Positions 16,600-25,246 of a stretch of DNA of 64,000 nucleotides are shown here, piece by piece. Under the pieces are notes generated by a model. It was not told where the DNA came from and ran no database searches. It saw only the letters and a list, made by a program, of their open reading frames with translations. Source of the stretch: RPRC01 sp034933285 (GTDB taxonomy: Bacteria > Desulfobacterota > Desulfuromonadia > Geobacterales > Geobacteraceae). The DNA is taken from positions 102,042 to 166,041 of the forward strand of contig JAYFNT010000024.1 of assembly GCA_034933285.1 (NCBI GenBank). The letters run 5' to 3'. Made by a program: the position numbers and the translations under genes. Numbering within the stretch: position 1 is the first letter of the stretch; each line of letters starts with the position of its first letter.

Positions 16600-17910
16600 C
16601 TATTCATCATCAACTTCCAGCATCTCCTCACCCTTCCCTGCCGGCTCGGTCCGCAGGTCGAAAAGGCTCCGCAGGGCATCCAGGTAGAGGTCTATCCGGT
16701 TCCCCTGACCGGTGTGCTTCAGGACGCTGATGGGAGTATGGAGAAGTTTGGAAATCATGGCCGAAGTCATGGCCTCGATGCGCTTTTCATGCTGCGGAGA
16801 GATGCCTTTCCAGTCCACCATGGTCCGCTCGACTTCCGCCCGCACGATCTCGTCGAAGCGGGAACGGAGGGCAACAATGGTGGGAACCACCTCCAGCGAG
16901 GAAAGCCAGGAGAGGAAACGGTCCGCTTCCACCGTGACTATTTCCTCGGCCTTCGCGGCTTCTTTCAGCCGCTGCTCACGGTTGGACTCCACGACACCTT
17001 GCAGGTCATCGGTGTTGTACAGGTACACGTTCTCAAGATCGTTGACCTCCGGCGCGATATCCCGCGGGACGGCGATGTCTATGAAAAACATCGGCCTCTG
17101 CTTCCTGCGGCGGATCACCTCTGCGACTTCCTTCGGCCCGATGATGAAATGGGGAGAGCCGGTGGAAGACAGAATTATGTCAGCCTTGTGGAGATGATCG
17201 AAGAGGTCCTCGAAACGGAGCGGCCGGCCGCCAAGTTCCTCGGCCAGCCGCTCTCCGCGCTCGAATGTGCGGTTTGCAACCAGTACCCCGCTGACGCCGC
17301 CGGTGAGAAAGTGTTTCGCGGCCAGTTCCCCCATCTCTCCCGCCCCGATGAGCAGCACTGTCTTGTCGGAGAGATCGTCAAAGATCTTTTTCGCCAGTTC
17401 CACGGCAGCGAAGGCGATCGAGACTGCCGATGAGGCAATGAGCGTTTCGGTGCGGACCCGCTTGGCAACGGAAAAAGCCTTGTGGAGAAAGCGGTTCAGA
17501 ATCAGACCGGATGTCCCGTATTCCGCGGCATAACCATAGGCAGCTTTCACCTGGCCAAGGATCTGGGGTTCGCCGATCACCAGCGAGTCAAGGCTGGCAG
17601 CAACACGGAAAACATGACGGATGGCATTGTCGCCGTGATAACCATACAGATACGGCGACACCTCATCGTAGGGAAGGCTGTGCCAGTCCGCCAGGAAACG
17701 TTTGATCCTGGCTATACCGCCCGCGATGTCGCGGGTTACTGCGTACACCTCGACCCTGTTGCATGTTGAAACGATAATCCCTTCGGCGATATCGGGCAGC
17801 GTGACCAGACAGCAAAGCGGTTTCTCCATGCTGTTCGGTTCGAACGCAAGCCTCTCCCGGATCTCAATGGGTGCGGTATGGTGGGATAGTCCCACAACGA
17901 TAATGTTCAT
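16600..17910 (-). CDS. hemA: Glutamyl-tRNA reductase
   Basis: 436 aa. Reduces glutamyl-tRNA to glutamate-1-semialdehyde, first committed step of C5-pathway haem synthesis. Motifs: GLSHHTAPIEIRERLAF at the N-terminus, catalytic Cys in VSTCNRVEVYAV, NADPH-binding LLIGAGEMGELAA and the C-terminal dimerisation helix region. Starts at ATG 17910, ten bases after the ccsA stop, so it is co-transcribed with ccsA. Confidence 0.96.
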   Translation of the reverse strand: MNIIVVGLSHHTAPIEIRERLAFEPNSMEKPLCCLVTLPDIAEGIIVSTCNRVEVYAVTRDIAGGIARIKRFLADWHSLPYDEVSPYLYGYHGDNAIRHVFRVAASLDSLVIGEPQILGQVKAAYGYAAEYGTSGLILNRFLHKAFSVAKRVRTETLIASSAVSIAFAAVELAKKIFDDLSDKTVLLIGAGEMGELAAKHFLTGGVSGVLVANRTFERGERLAEELGGRPLRFEDLFDHLHKADIILSSTGSPHFIIGPKEVAEVIRRRKQRPMFFIDIAVPRDIAPEVNDLENVYLYNTDDLQGVVESNREQRLKEAAKAEEIVTVEADRFLSWLSSLEVVPTIVALRSRFDEIVRAEVERTMVDWKGISPQHEKRIEAMTSAMISKLLHTPISVLKHTGQGNRIDLYLDALRSLFDLRTEPAGKGEEMLEVDDE

Positions 17911-17919
17911 GAGTTCGAT

Positions 17920-18735
17920 CTACCGGTAACTGTGAAGCCCGGGCAGCCAGAGGTTCACCCCGATGAAAGTGAAAAGGAGGACGCCGAATCCGGCGATGGC
18001 CAGAATAGCCGCCTTCCTGCCGCGCCATCCGGTGGTAAGCCTGCCGTGGAGAAGCGCCGCATAAATAAACCAGGTGATGAGCGACCAGGTTTCTTTCGGG
18101 TCCCAGCTCCAGTAGGCCCCCCAGGCCGACTCCGCCCAGATCGCGCCGGAAATGATGGCAATGGTCAGCAGCGGAAACCCCAGGGAAAGGCACCGGTAGT
18201 TGATTTCATCCAGGGTATCCAGCGAAGGAAGCCGCCGGTAGAGGACTCCCAGTTTCTTTTTCTTCAGGTAACGATCCTGGAGCAGGTACATGATTCCCGC
18301 ACAGCAGGCAATTGCAAATGCCGCATATCCGCCAAAAGCTATAATTGTATGGATCCCGAGCCAGCCGCTCTTCAGGGCTGGGTTGAGAGGCACGATCATC
18401 GAGGGGAAGGAGGCCGAGCCAAGCATCAATATCAAGGCAAGGGGAGTCACGAAGGAGCCCAGGACAGCAACCCGGTATTTCCTTGCCAGCGCCAGGAAAG
18501 CCCCCACAGTGGCCAGGCTGAAAAACGACAGCGATTCGTGCATGTTCGTGATCGGGGTATACCCTGCTTCCAGATAGCGGGCCACGGTAAACAGGAAGTG
18601 CACAGCGAAACCCGCCGCCAATGTCCAGCCGGCGGCCTTGCCGATATGCGCCCCGGAACGGAGCAGAAAAACGAGGTAAAAAACGGTCGCGGCGGAGTAA
18701 AACACAAGAACTGCCACAAAAAGGGATTCGCTCAT
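17920..18735 (-). CDS. ccsA: Cytochrome c assembly protein CcsA/ResC (HemX-like)
   Basis: 271 aa with about eight hydrophobic segments and the WWD-type periplasmic segment WGAYWSWDPKETW, plus conserved histidines (HESLSFF, HTIIAFGGYAAF, LLHGRL). Part of System II, exporting haem and presenting it to apocytochromes c. Its place directly before hemA, coupling haem supply to c-type cytochrome maturation, is the arrangement seen in Geobacter. Its ATG overlaps the stop of the precorrin-2 dehydrogenase gene (ATGA). The CcsB/ResB partner is not in the window. Confidence 0.9.
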   Translation of the reverse strand: MSESLFVAVLVFYSAATVFYLVFLLRSGAHIGKAAGWTLAAGFAVHFLFTVARYLEAGYTPITNMHESLSFFSLATVGAFLALARKYRVAVLGSFVTPLALILMLGSASFPSMIVPLNPALKSGWLGIHTIIAFGGYAAFAIACCAGIMYLLQDRYLKKKKLGVLYRRLPSLDTLDEINYRCLSLGFPLLTIAIISGAIWAESAWGAYWSWDPKETWSLITWFIYAALLHGRLTTGWRGRKAAILAIAGFGVLLFTFIGVNLWLPGLHSYR

Positions 18736-19406
18736 TCAATGTCCCCTCTGTCGACACCCAGCTCACACAAGCTGAACCCCGGCCCCGCAACTTCACGAAG
18801 AAGCCTGTCGACCTCCTCCGCCGAACAGTCCCGCAAAAGCCGCGGCAGCCCCCCATCTACAAGATCACGCAGGATCTCCTTCCTGGCATGGCTTCCTTTC
18901 TTGAGCGTCAAGAGCTTTTCCCTGACAGCGCCCAGCACCCGGAGGGCAGCTGCATATTCCGGTCCGTATCTGTCATCGATCTCTTCTCTGATCGAGCGCG
19001 CAACCATCGGGCATTTCCCACCCGTGGAAACAGTCAGGAGCAGGTCGCCTCGCGCAACAATGGAAGGAGTCGAAAAATCCCCCCACTCGGGCATATCGGC
19101 GATGTTCGCCGGTATTCTTCGCTCAGCGGCCTCCTCGGCCACCGCCCTGCTTACCGCCTTGTCGCCGGTTGCCGCAAAGACCAGGAATGCTCCTGCCAGG
19201 TCCCCGCGCCGGTAGTCCCGCTCCAGATGCTCGATCTCTCCATTTGCCGACATGTTGCGCAAATCGCGGGAAATGGAAGGGGCAATGATGACAACCCTCG
19301 CCCCCGCCTCCAGCAGGGTACGGCACTTGCGCTCGGCAACGGCTCCTCCGCCGACGATGATGACCGGCCTGCCGCGGATATCGATATTGATCGGGTAATA
19401 TCTCAT
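18732..19406 (-). CDS. Precorrin-2 dehydrogenase / sirohydrochlorin ferrochelatase (CysG N-terminal type)
   Basis: 224 aa, matching the stand-alone Met8/SirC/CysG-N family. The N-terminus has the NAD-binding VIIVGGGAVAERKCRTLLEAGA; then FAATGD, and STGGKCPMVARSIREEI from the dimerisation/chelatase part. Oxidises precorrin-2 to sirohydrochlorin and may insert iron for sirohaem. It uses the product of the methyltransferase half of CobA-HemD encoded 3.4 kb downstream and opens the operon. Confidence 0.9.
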   Translation of the reverse strand: MRYYPINIDIRGRPVIIVGGGAVAERKCRTLLEAGARVVIIAPSISRDLRNMSANGEIEHLERDYRRGDLAGAFLVFAATGDKAVSRAVAEEAAERRIPANIADMPEWGDFSTPSIVARGDLLLTVSTGGKCPMVARSIREEIDDRYGPEYAAALRVLGAVREKLLTLKKGSHARKEILRDLVDGGLPRLLRDCSAEEVDRLLREVAGPGFSLCELGVDRGDIE

Positions 19407-19590
19407 GGTGGATGTACCTGCCGATGTAATGGTAGAGCTTCAACCCCTGGGATCACGATGAATGGCTGCATGAACCGCTGCAAGTCTACCACAGCAGCGG
19501 GCGCCGCCGGAAATGTTTTTTCGCGCGGCAGCAGGACACAAGGTCGTTCATCAGCAATCTCCTTCATCCATTACGCCGCCTGGGGAGAGA

Positions 19591-20487
19591 TCATGGCAGA
19601 ATTTCCATCCTGGCGGTTTTCCCGTCAGATATTATTTTGCCCATTTCCGGTTCATGCCGGGATCTCGGCGAGTAAGCATATTTCAGTATGATTGTACCGC
19701 CTTTTTCCGACAAATCTGATCGGACGAATCGTATCCGCCCGGTTTCATGCCATCCTCCTTCCGCAAGTTGACCAATGGTGGTCACTTTCCCATCGGGATG
19801 TTTTTGCAGATACGAAGAGGCCGCGCCATAGGCATTCGACAACTGCTCCTCAAGAGATATTTTCTGAACCTTGTGACGATATCCTTCAAACGGCACAAGG
19901 TAAAACGTGCTGAATGCCGCCGCAAGCAGGAAAGCGATCAGTATGTGGAGCGTTACGGTACCGAGGGTTTCAAACGGCAGACGATATGAACTGCGGGAAG
20001 TTGTCGCCCGCGCGGAAGCCGGCCGGGATTCAGTCGGTAATTCGAGCGCTTTAACTGCTTTTTTCCACTGTCGCGAAAGCCTGTACATCCCCAGGAGAAG
20101 GGCAAGCAGAACTGTCGTTGATGTGAACGGCAGAAGGACCATGCTGACCGGCAAGAGAAAAAACTGAACAATAACGGCATACGAAAGGGACGGATCAATC
20201 CCCTTGGCCTTCTGTCCGGCACTTATATGGTCCAGCAAATACGGCAGTCTATATATCATCTGGAATATATTAAGTGGGTAAAGTGAGACTTGGCGGTTCT
20301 TCGCCGCGATTTTGCCGGTTTTCCTCAATGCGGCAAACCAAAACAGGAATGATACGCCTATCGAAGCAGATCCAGCAAACATGGCAATGGTTTCATCGCT
20401 TATACTGATATAGCTATATCCGATGAGTAGCATGCCGGCTATTGCGGACAGTATGAAAAAGGTGCTTAGAACATGCATAGAACGCAT
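19591..20487 (-). CDS. Hypothetical membrane protein with pilin-like C-terminus
   Basis: 298 aa, family not recognised. Two N-terminal helices (~4-50), two in the middle (~105-140), then, after a polar linker of ~30 residues, another helix (GTVTLHILIAFLLAAAFSTF) followed by a ~90-residue soluble tail (SSYLQKHPDGKVTTIGQLAEGG and a beta-rich end). The last helix plus tail resembles type IV pilin or minor pseudopilin topology. It has no operon partners: the haem operon starts 184 bases downstream and a tRNA gene lies upstream. A 9-bp inverted repeat (20502-20510 / 20528-20536) lies just before the start. Confidence 0.6.
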   Translation of the reverse strand: MRSMHVLSTFFILSAIAGMLLIGYSYISISDETIAMFAGSASIGVSFLFWFAALRKTGKIAAKNRQVSLYPLNIFQMIYRLPYLLDHISAGQKAKGIDPSLSYAVIVQFFLLPVSMVLLPFTSTTVLLALLLGMYRLSRQWKKAVKALELPTESRPASARATTSRSSYRLPFETLGTVTLHILIAFLLAAAFSTFYLVPFEGYRHKVQKISLEEQLSNAYGAASSYLQKHPDGKVTTIGQLAEGGWHETGRIRFVRSDLSEKGGTIILKYAYSPRSRHEPEMGKIISDGKTARMEILP

Positions 20488-20653
20488 CGGTCACTCCTTG
20501 AAAAATCCGTTTCCCTACGCAGGTTTCACGGATTTTCGCAGGCAATTTGAATAGTAATCCGGACAATGTTGGGCAACCGGCGCCTGACAGAGCAAAAGAA
20601 TCCGTATGAAACGCAAACGGGCCGCGGCGCAAACCGTGACCCATTGTCATTAC

Positions 20654-20730
20654 TGGCGCGCCCGGAGGGATTCGAACCCCCGGCCGATGGCTTCGAAGGC
20701 CATTGCTCTATCCAGCTGAGCTACGAGCGC
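20654..20730 (-). tRNA. tRNA-Arg (anticodon TCG)
   Basis: 77-nt cloverleaf read by eye: acceptor GCGCTCG pairs with CGGGCGC, D arm AGCTCAGCTGGATAGAGC, anticodon stem ATGGC/GCCAT with loop CTTCGAA (anticodon TCG), T arm with GGTTCGAATCC, and an encoded 3' CCA. The anticodon reads CGA and related CGN arginine codons. Confidence 0.95.
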
Positions 20731-20960
20731 GCATGCTGATCAAAACGTTTAACGATGCCCGACGGGTAAGCGTACCGGACAGCCGCAACTGTATCCCAAG
20801 TCCCCGAGATAAATCAAGTCCATTTTCCCGGTTGCAGTATAGAGGATTCCCCTTGTCGACCGGCAGTATTCTGCTATCCTGTAGCAATGCTCCTGGAGGT
20901 TCGTGGAGGCCGAACAGGCATTGAGCATGTTGTGACTGCCCGGCAAAAGGTACATTTTTT

Positions 20961-21001
20961 CTGGCGCATCCCTGCTTTCCCGCTATAATGATTAATCATG
21001 A
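20961..21001 (+). promoter_or_regulatory. Ferritin promoter with Fur-like palindrome
   Basis: CTGGCG (20961-20966), 17 bases, TATAAT (20984-20989). The palindrome ATGATTAATCAT (20988-20999) overlaps the -10 and resembles the core of a Fur box (AATGATAATCATT with one extra base). Binding there would place ferritin under iron control; this is inference from pattern only. Confidence 0.45.
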
Positions 21002-21028
21002 GAACAAAAACCAAGGAGGTCGAAACGT

Positions 21029-21544
21029 ATGATCAGCATGAAGATGGTCCAGGCATTGAACAAGCAATTGAACAATGAACTCTACTCCGCCTACCTGTAT
21101 CTCGCCATGTCCTCCTTTACCACCCACATCGGGCTGAAAGGCGCGGCAAACTGGTTCATGGTCCAGTACCAGGAGGAAATGGTACATGCCATGAAATTTT
21201 ACAATTATGTCAACAGCCAGGGGGCGCACGCCCAGCTGGCAGCCATTGCCGTCCCGCCCGCCGAATACGGAACGCTCCTCTCCATGTTCGAACAGACCCT
21301 GAAGCACGAGCAGTTCATCACCAAGTGCATCAATGACCTGACCGAACTGGCGGTGAAAGAAAAAGACCACGCCACCCAGATATTCCTCCAATGGTTCGTG
21401 ACCGAACAGATCGAGGAAGAAGGGAACGATAACGACGTCATCGCCAAACTTAAGCTGGTGGGCGACAACCCGCAAGGGTTGCTGATCGTCGACGCCGAGC
21501 TGGCAACACGTGTCTTTACGCCGCCGCCTGCAACAGCGCTGTAG
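21029..21544 (+). CDS. ftnA: Bacterial non-haem ferritin
   Basis: 171 aa, preceded by AAGGAGG. Four-helix ferritin with ferroxidase residues visible in NNELYSAYLYLAM (Glu), QYQEEMVHAMKFY (Glu, Glu, His) and HEQFITKCI, plus WFVTEQIEEE. Lacks the bacterioferritin haem-binding Met context. Stores iron as a mineral in a 24-mer shell in the cytoplasm. A second iron-storage system (encapsulin with ferritin-like cargo) lies at 47.3-48.6 kb. Confidence 0.93.
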   Translation: MISMKMVQALNKQLNNELYSAYLYLAMSSFTTHIGLKGAANWFMVQYQEEMVHAMKFYNYVNSQGAHAQLAAIAVPPAEYGTLLSMFEQTLKHEQFITKCINDLTELAVKEKDHATQIFLQWFVTEQIEEEGNDNDVIAKLKLVGDNPQGLLIVDAELATRVFTPPPATAL

Positions 21545-21576
21545 CTGCCGGCCCCCGTCCGGCAGAGGGCCCAGTC

Positions 21577-21714
21577 ATGAAAGTGCGACCCTGCGACAAG
21601 AATAAGGGCTCGGCAAAAATCGCCAACCGGCTGAAGGAAGAAATGCCCAAACTGGACGTTAAGGTGAAACTTTCCCCACCCGTACCTTTTTCATGTGTCC
21701 TCCGGAATAATTGA
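21577..21714 (+). pseudogene. Small ORF resembling truncated DUF1450-type protein
   Basis: A 45-aa frame starting MKVRPCDKNKGSAKIANRLK and continuing EEMPKLDVKVK, which fits the N-terminal half of small Cys-containing DUF1450 proteins. The second half, where the other cysteines belong, is replaced by an unrelated tail ending VLRNN. Probably a remnant cut by deletion or frameshift after the ferritin gene. Its stop codon overlaps the cysE -35 element. Confidence 0.4.
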
Positions 21715-21740
21715 CAATATTTATAGGGTATGTTATTCGG
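21712..21740 (+). promoter_or_regulatory. Candidate cysE promoter
   Basis: TTGACA (21712-21717), 17 bases, TATTCG (21735-21740). The -35 is perfect, the -10 weak, which suits an activated or repressed cysteine-regulated promoter. Confidence 0.4.
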
Positions 21741-21788
21741 TAGAGTAACTAATTCTTACGAATATTGTTGTCAATAAAAGAGGCCACC

Positions 21789-22460
21789 ATGTTCAGCAGA
21801 ATGCAGGAAGACATCAAAGCCGTTTTTGAAAGGGATCCGGCAGCGCGGAGCAACCTGGAAGTGATTTTCTGTTACCCGGGACTCCATGCCGTCTGGCTGC
21901 AAAGGATTTCACACTGGTTCTGGGTACGCCGGTTTTATTTCCTGGGAAGATTCGTTTCCCATCTGGCGCGCTTTCTCACCGGCATCGAGATCCATCCCGG
22001 CGCGACCATCGGCAGGCGCGTGTTCATAGACCACGGCATGGGTGTCGTGATCGGGGAGACGGCCGAAATCGGCGATGATGTCACCCTCTACCACGGCGTC
22101 ACACTGGGCGGAGTCAGCCTTGAAAAAGTCAAACGCCATCCAACGGTTGAATCCAACGTGGTCATCGGCTCCGGCGCCAAGGTCCTGGGGCCGTTCACCG
22201 TCGGCAAGGGGAGCCGGATCGGCTCCAATTCGGTGGTAATCAGGGAGGTCCCGGCAAACGCTACGGTGGTCGGCGTGCCGGGACGGGTCGTGATGGCAGC
22301 AGAGAAAACCTCGGAAAAGGCGGACATGGAACACGGCAGGCTTCCGGACCCGGAAGCCAAGGCCATTGCCTGCCTTTTCGACCAGGTGAGGGAGCTGGAA
22401 AAGAAGTACGCCGACCTGGCCAGGGACCACGAAGCACTGAAACAACGGCTGGATGCATAA
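21789..22460 (+). CDS. cysE: Serine O-acetyltransferase
   Basis: 223 aa from ATG 21789 (GAGG six bases upstream; the frame open from 21765 adds non-homologous residues). Left-handed beta-helix hexapeptide repeats run from ~65 to ~165 with the family signature IDHGMGVVIGETAEIGDDV and YHGVTLGG. Acetylates serine with acetyl-CoA, first step of cysteine synthesis. The C-terminal ~45 residues form an added coiled coil (DQVRELEKKYADLARDHEAL). It starts an operon with mnmA, linking cysteine supply to tRNA thiolation. Confidence 0.93.
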   Translation: MFSRMQEDIKAVFERDPAARSNLEVIFCYPGLHAVWLQRISHWFWVRRFYFLGRFVSHLARFLTGIEIHPGATIGRRVFIDHGMGVVIGETAEIGDDVTLYHGVTLGGVSLEKVKRHPTVESNVVIGSGAKVLGPFTVGKGSRIGSNSVVIREVPANATVVGVPGRVVMAAEKTSEKADMEHGRLPDPEAKAIACLFDQVRELEKKYADLARDHEALKQRLDA

Positions 22461-22461
22461 G

Positions 22462-23571
22462 ATGCCAATTTCCGAAACCGGAGGGAACGCACAGCGGGTC
22501 GCCGTAGCCATGAGCGGGGGAATCGACTCTTCAGTAACCGCCGCCATACTCAAGCAACAGGGCTATGATGTCATGGGGATTTCCATGCGCGTCTGGGACC
22601 CGGCACAATTCCGTGAACATAAAGATGGAGATGCAGCGCCCTGCACTCCCTCCGACGCCGTGGCCAACGCCCGGCTGGTCGCCGATCAGCTCGGCATTCC
22701 CTTTTACGATGTCAATTTCGAGGAAGAATTCCGCAGGATCGTGGTTGACGATTTTATCGGCGAGTATTACCATGGCCGCACCCCCAACCCCTGCGCACGC
22801 TGCAACCGCTTCATCAAGTTCGGACTCCTGCTCGACAAGGCGCTTGCCCTTGGCGCCGATATGCTGGCAACGGGACATTATGCGCGGATACAGAGGGATG
22901 AAGAAGGTTTTTTCCGGTTACTGAAGGGGGCCGACCCAAAAAAGGACCAGTCATATTTCCTCTTCGACCTGACCCAGGAGCAGCTTTCAAAGAGCATGTT
23001 CCCACTTGGCGGCATGACGAAGACTGAAGTCCGCGCCCTCGCGGACCGGCTTGAACTCAGGCTTGCCGACAAGGGGGAAAGCCAGGAGATCTGCTTCATC
23101 CCCGATGACGATTATGTGCGTTTCCTCGAGGAAGGTTCGATCGGAAGGGACCTGTCCGGAGAAATAATCACTGCTGACGGCAAAATCGTCGGCCGGCACC
23201 AGGGGACCTATCGCTATACCGTTGGCCAACGCCGCGGGCTTGGCATTGCCTGGAGCGAACCGCTCTACGTGCTCAGTATCGACACGGAGAGGAATCGTGT
23301 CATTGTAGGCGCCAAACAGGAACTTTTCCGCTCCGGGCTGCTGGCCAAAGAATTGAATTGGATCATGCCCGCGCCCACAGAAGATTTCACCGCCACCTGC
23401 AAGATCCGCTACCGCCACCTGCCCATACCGTGCCGCGTCATTCCCCTGAAAGGCAACCGGGTGGAAGTGCGCTTCCTGGAACCGGAAAAATCCGTTACCC
23501 CGGGCCAGGCAGTTGTGTTTTATGACAGCGACCGGGTACTGGGAGGAGGGTGGATAGAAGAAGGCATATGA
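22462..23571 (+). CDS. mnmA: tRNA-uridine 2-sulfurtransferase MnmA
   Basis: 369 aa; ATG 22462 is one base after the cysE stop (an ATG at 22453 overlapping cysE is also in frame). Adenylates and thiolates U34 of Lys, Glu and Gln tRNAs. PP-loop AMSGGIDSSVTAAIL, catalytic cysteines in NPCARCNRFIKF (nucleophile) and GESQEICFIPDD (persulfide carrier), plus ATGHYARI and KDQSYFLF. Organised with cysE and the methylthiotransferase mtaB as a sulfur/tRNA modification operon. Confidence 0.95.
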   Translation: MPISETGGNAQRVAVAMSGGIDSSVTAAILKQQGYDVMGISMRVWDPAQFREHKDGDAAPCTPSDAVANARLVADQLGIPFYDVNFEEEFRRIVVDDFIGEYYHGRTPNPCARCNRFIKFGLLLDKALALGADMLATGHYARIQRDEEGFFRLLKGADPKKDQSYFLFDLTQEQLSKSMFPLGGMTKTEVRALADRLELRLADKGESQEICFIPDDDYVRFLEEGSIGRDLSGEIITADGKIVGRHQGTYRYTVGQRRGLGIAWSEPLYVLSIDTERNRVIVGAKQELFRSGLLAKELNWIMPAPTEDFTATCKIRYRHLPIPCRVIPLKGNRVEVRFLEPEKSVTPGQAVVFYDSDRVLGGGWIEEGI

Positions 23572-24860
23572 AGAGAATCTCCTTTGTCACCCTGGGCTGC
23601 AAGACCAACCAGTTCGAGTCGGCCGCCATGGCAGAGGCAGCCGCAAAAGAAGGGCTGCTGATCGTCCCTGCCCATGAGCAGGCGGATATCGTCGTCATCA
23701 ACACCTGCACGGTTACCGCCAGGACCGATGCCGAATCGCGCCGCCTGGTCCGGCGCGCCCGCCGGGAAAACCCCTCCGCCAGGATCGTCGTGGCCGGTTG
23801 CTACTCCCAGCTCGCCCCCGAGACATTCCGCGATTTCCCCGGGGTGTCACTCATCATCGGCAACAGTGAAAAACGTGAACTGATGGATCTGTTGCAGGAA
23901 TCGGACAGCGGACAACTGGTCAAGGTATCCGATATCTCCAGGGAGGAAACGGCAACCCCGTTGATCATCGAGTCCTTTGCCGAACACACCCGCGCTTTCA
24001 TGCAGGTGCAGAACGGCTGCGACTCCCGCTGCTCCTACTGCATCGTGCCCCATGTCCGGGGAAGAAGCCGGAGCGTTCCACTGGAAAGCGCCCTGGAAGG
24101 TATTCGTGCCTTTGCCAGGCAGAGCTTCCGGGAAGTGGTCCTCACCGGAATCCACCTGGGCGCGTTCGGCCTGGACCGGCAGCCTCCCACCAGCCTGTTC
24201 GACCTTGTTTCGCAGGCGGAGCAGGAACGCATCGTCCCCCGTCTCAGGCTCGGCTCCATCGAGCCGACCGAGATCACCGATGACCTGATTCGGCTCATGG
24301 CAACCGCGGAATCGATCTGCCCCCACCTTCACATCCCCCTGCAGAGCGGCAATGATCGGACACTGGCAGCAATGAACCGGCCCTATACCACCGGGTTCTT
24401 CCGGAAGATAACGGAAAAGCTGGCCGCAGCCGTCCCCGGGATCTTCATCGGCACGGACATCATCGCCGGCTTTCCCGGTGAATCTGACGAAGACTTCCAA
24501 CAAGGTTATTGTTTTCTGGAATCCCTGCCAATGGCCACGTTCCACGTGTTCCCCTTTTCACCCCGGCAGGGAACGCCGGCGGCCTCCATGCCGGGACAGG
24601 TTCCTGCCAACGTTATCAAAGAGCGGGCAGAGGCCCTGCGCAGGCTGTCGGAGGAAAAGAAAAGGAAATTTTTCGAAGGGTTTCTCGGCAGAGAACTGGA
24701 CGTGCTCATCCAGGAGAAAGGGAAAAACGATACACTGAAAGGGCTGTCGCGCAATTACATCCCGGTGGCGCTCCCGGAGGGGAGCGCCGCGCTCAACTCC
24801 GAGGTAAAAGTAAAGATAACGGAAGTGGAAAAAGACTTCGTGCGGGGAAGGCTTGCTTGA
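23568..24860 (+). CDS. mtaB: tRNA (N6-L-threonylcarbamoyladenosine-C2)-methylthiotransferase
   Basis: 430 aa, ATGA overlap with mnmA. Radical SAM methylthiotransferase: the N-terminal UPF0004 cluster ligands are in TLGCKTNQFES, INTCTV and VAGCYSQ; the radical SAM cluster is in NGCDSRCSYCIVPHVRG. C-terminal TRAM domain from ~375. The N-terminal GCKTNQFES form and context fit MtaB (ct6A37 to ms2t6A37) rather than MiaB or RimO, which have GCQMN and GCPKN. Confidence 0.9.
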   Translation: MKRISFVTLGCKTNQFESAAMAEAAAKEGLLIVPAHEQADIVVINTCTVTARTDAESRRLVRRARRENPSARIVVAGCYSQLAPETFRDFPGVSLIIGNSEKRELMDLLQESDSGQLVKVSDISREETATPLIIESFAEHTRAFMQVQNGCDSRCSYCIVPHVRGRSRSVPLESALEGIRAFARQSFREVVLTGIHLGAFGLDRQPPTSLFDLVSQAEQERIVPRLRLGSIEPTEITDDLIRLMATAESICPHLHIPLQSGNDRTLAAMNRPYTTGFFRKITEKLAAAVPGIFIGTDIIAGFPGESDEDFQQGYCFLESLPMATFHVFPFSPRQGTPAASMPGQVPANVIKERAEALRRLSEEKKRKFFEGFLGRELDVLIQEKGKNDTLKGLSRNYIPVALPEGSAALNSEVKVKITEVEKDFVRGRLA

Positions 24861-24871
24861 TCCGGCTGGTC

Positions 24872-25246
24872 TCAATCCGTAAGGACATCAAGCGGTACAT
24901 CGAGCGAACGGGCAATTGCAGACAACGTATCAACCGTGCCTTTTCGTTTGCCTGATTCAATCTGCGACAAGAAAGCTTTGCTGATACCCGCCCTGCTTGC
25001 CAGTTCCTGCTGCGTCATTCCGCGATGTTCACGCCATATCCTGATGGGAGACTCCCCTGAAAGCTCACGCCGCAAAATCCCCTCGGGCACCAGGAATTCC
25101 CTGCCGGATTTGTAGGATTCATGGAATTCGGCTACTGCGCGCGCATCGGTTTCATCTTCGAGAAGCTCGAGAAAATGCTGATAATCTTCGTATGATATCA
25201 CCGCAAATTCAGGGCGTCCGTCTTTTTCAATAATCTGCGCTTTCAT
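24872..25246 (-). CDS. Antitoxin with XRE-type HTH (RelB/HigA-like)
   Basis: 124 aa from ATG 25246, whose codon overlaps the toxin stop (CAATGA). N-terminal part with FAVISYEDYQHFLELLED looks Phd/YefM-like; the C-terminal part is an HTH_3 domain (MTQQELASRAGISKAFLSQI followed by ESGKRKG). Toxin-first order with the antitoxin downstream is typical of higBA/relE-xre loci. The toxin gene is broken, so this antitoxin may now be an orphan regulator. Confidence 0.85.
   Translation of the reverse strand: MKAQIIEKDGRPEFAVISYEDYQHFLELLEDETDARAVAEFHESYKSGREFLVPEGILRRELSGESPIRIWREHRGMTQQELASRAGISKAFLSQIESGKRKGTVDTLSAIARSLDVPLDVLTD

Noticed and set aside
20870..20945. Possible small SRP RNA or tRNA-Sec near the ferritin promoter
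   Set aside because: The GGAAGGAAGCAGCC-type core of SRP RNA and the tRNA-Sec arms are absent.
20749..20955. 68-aa minus-strand frame with seven cysteines between tRNA-Arg and ferritin
   Set aside because: No ribosome site before either ATG and no recognisable family; could be real but cannot be supported.
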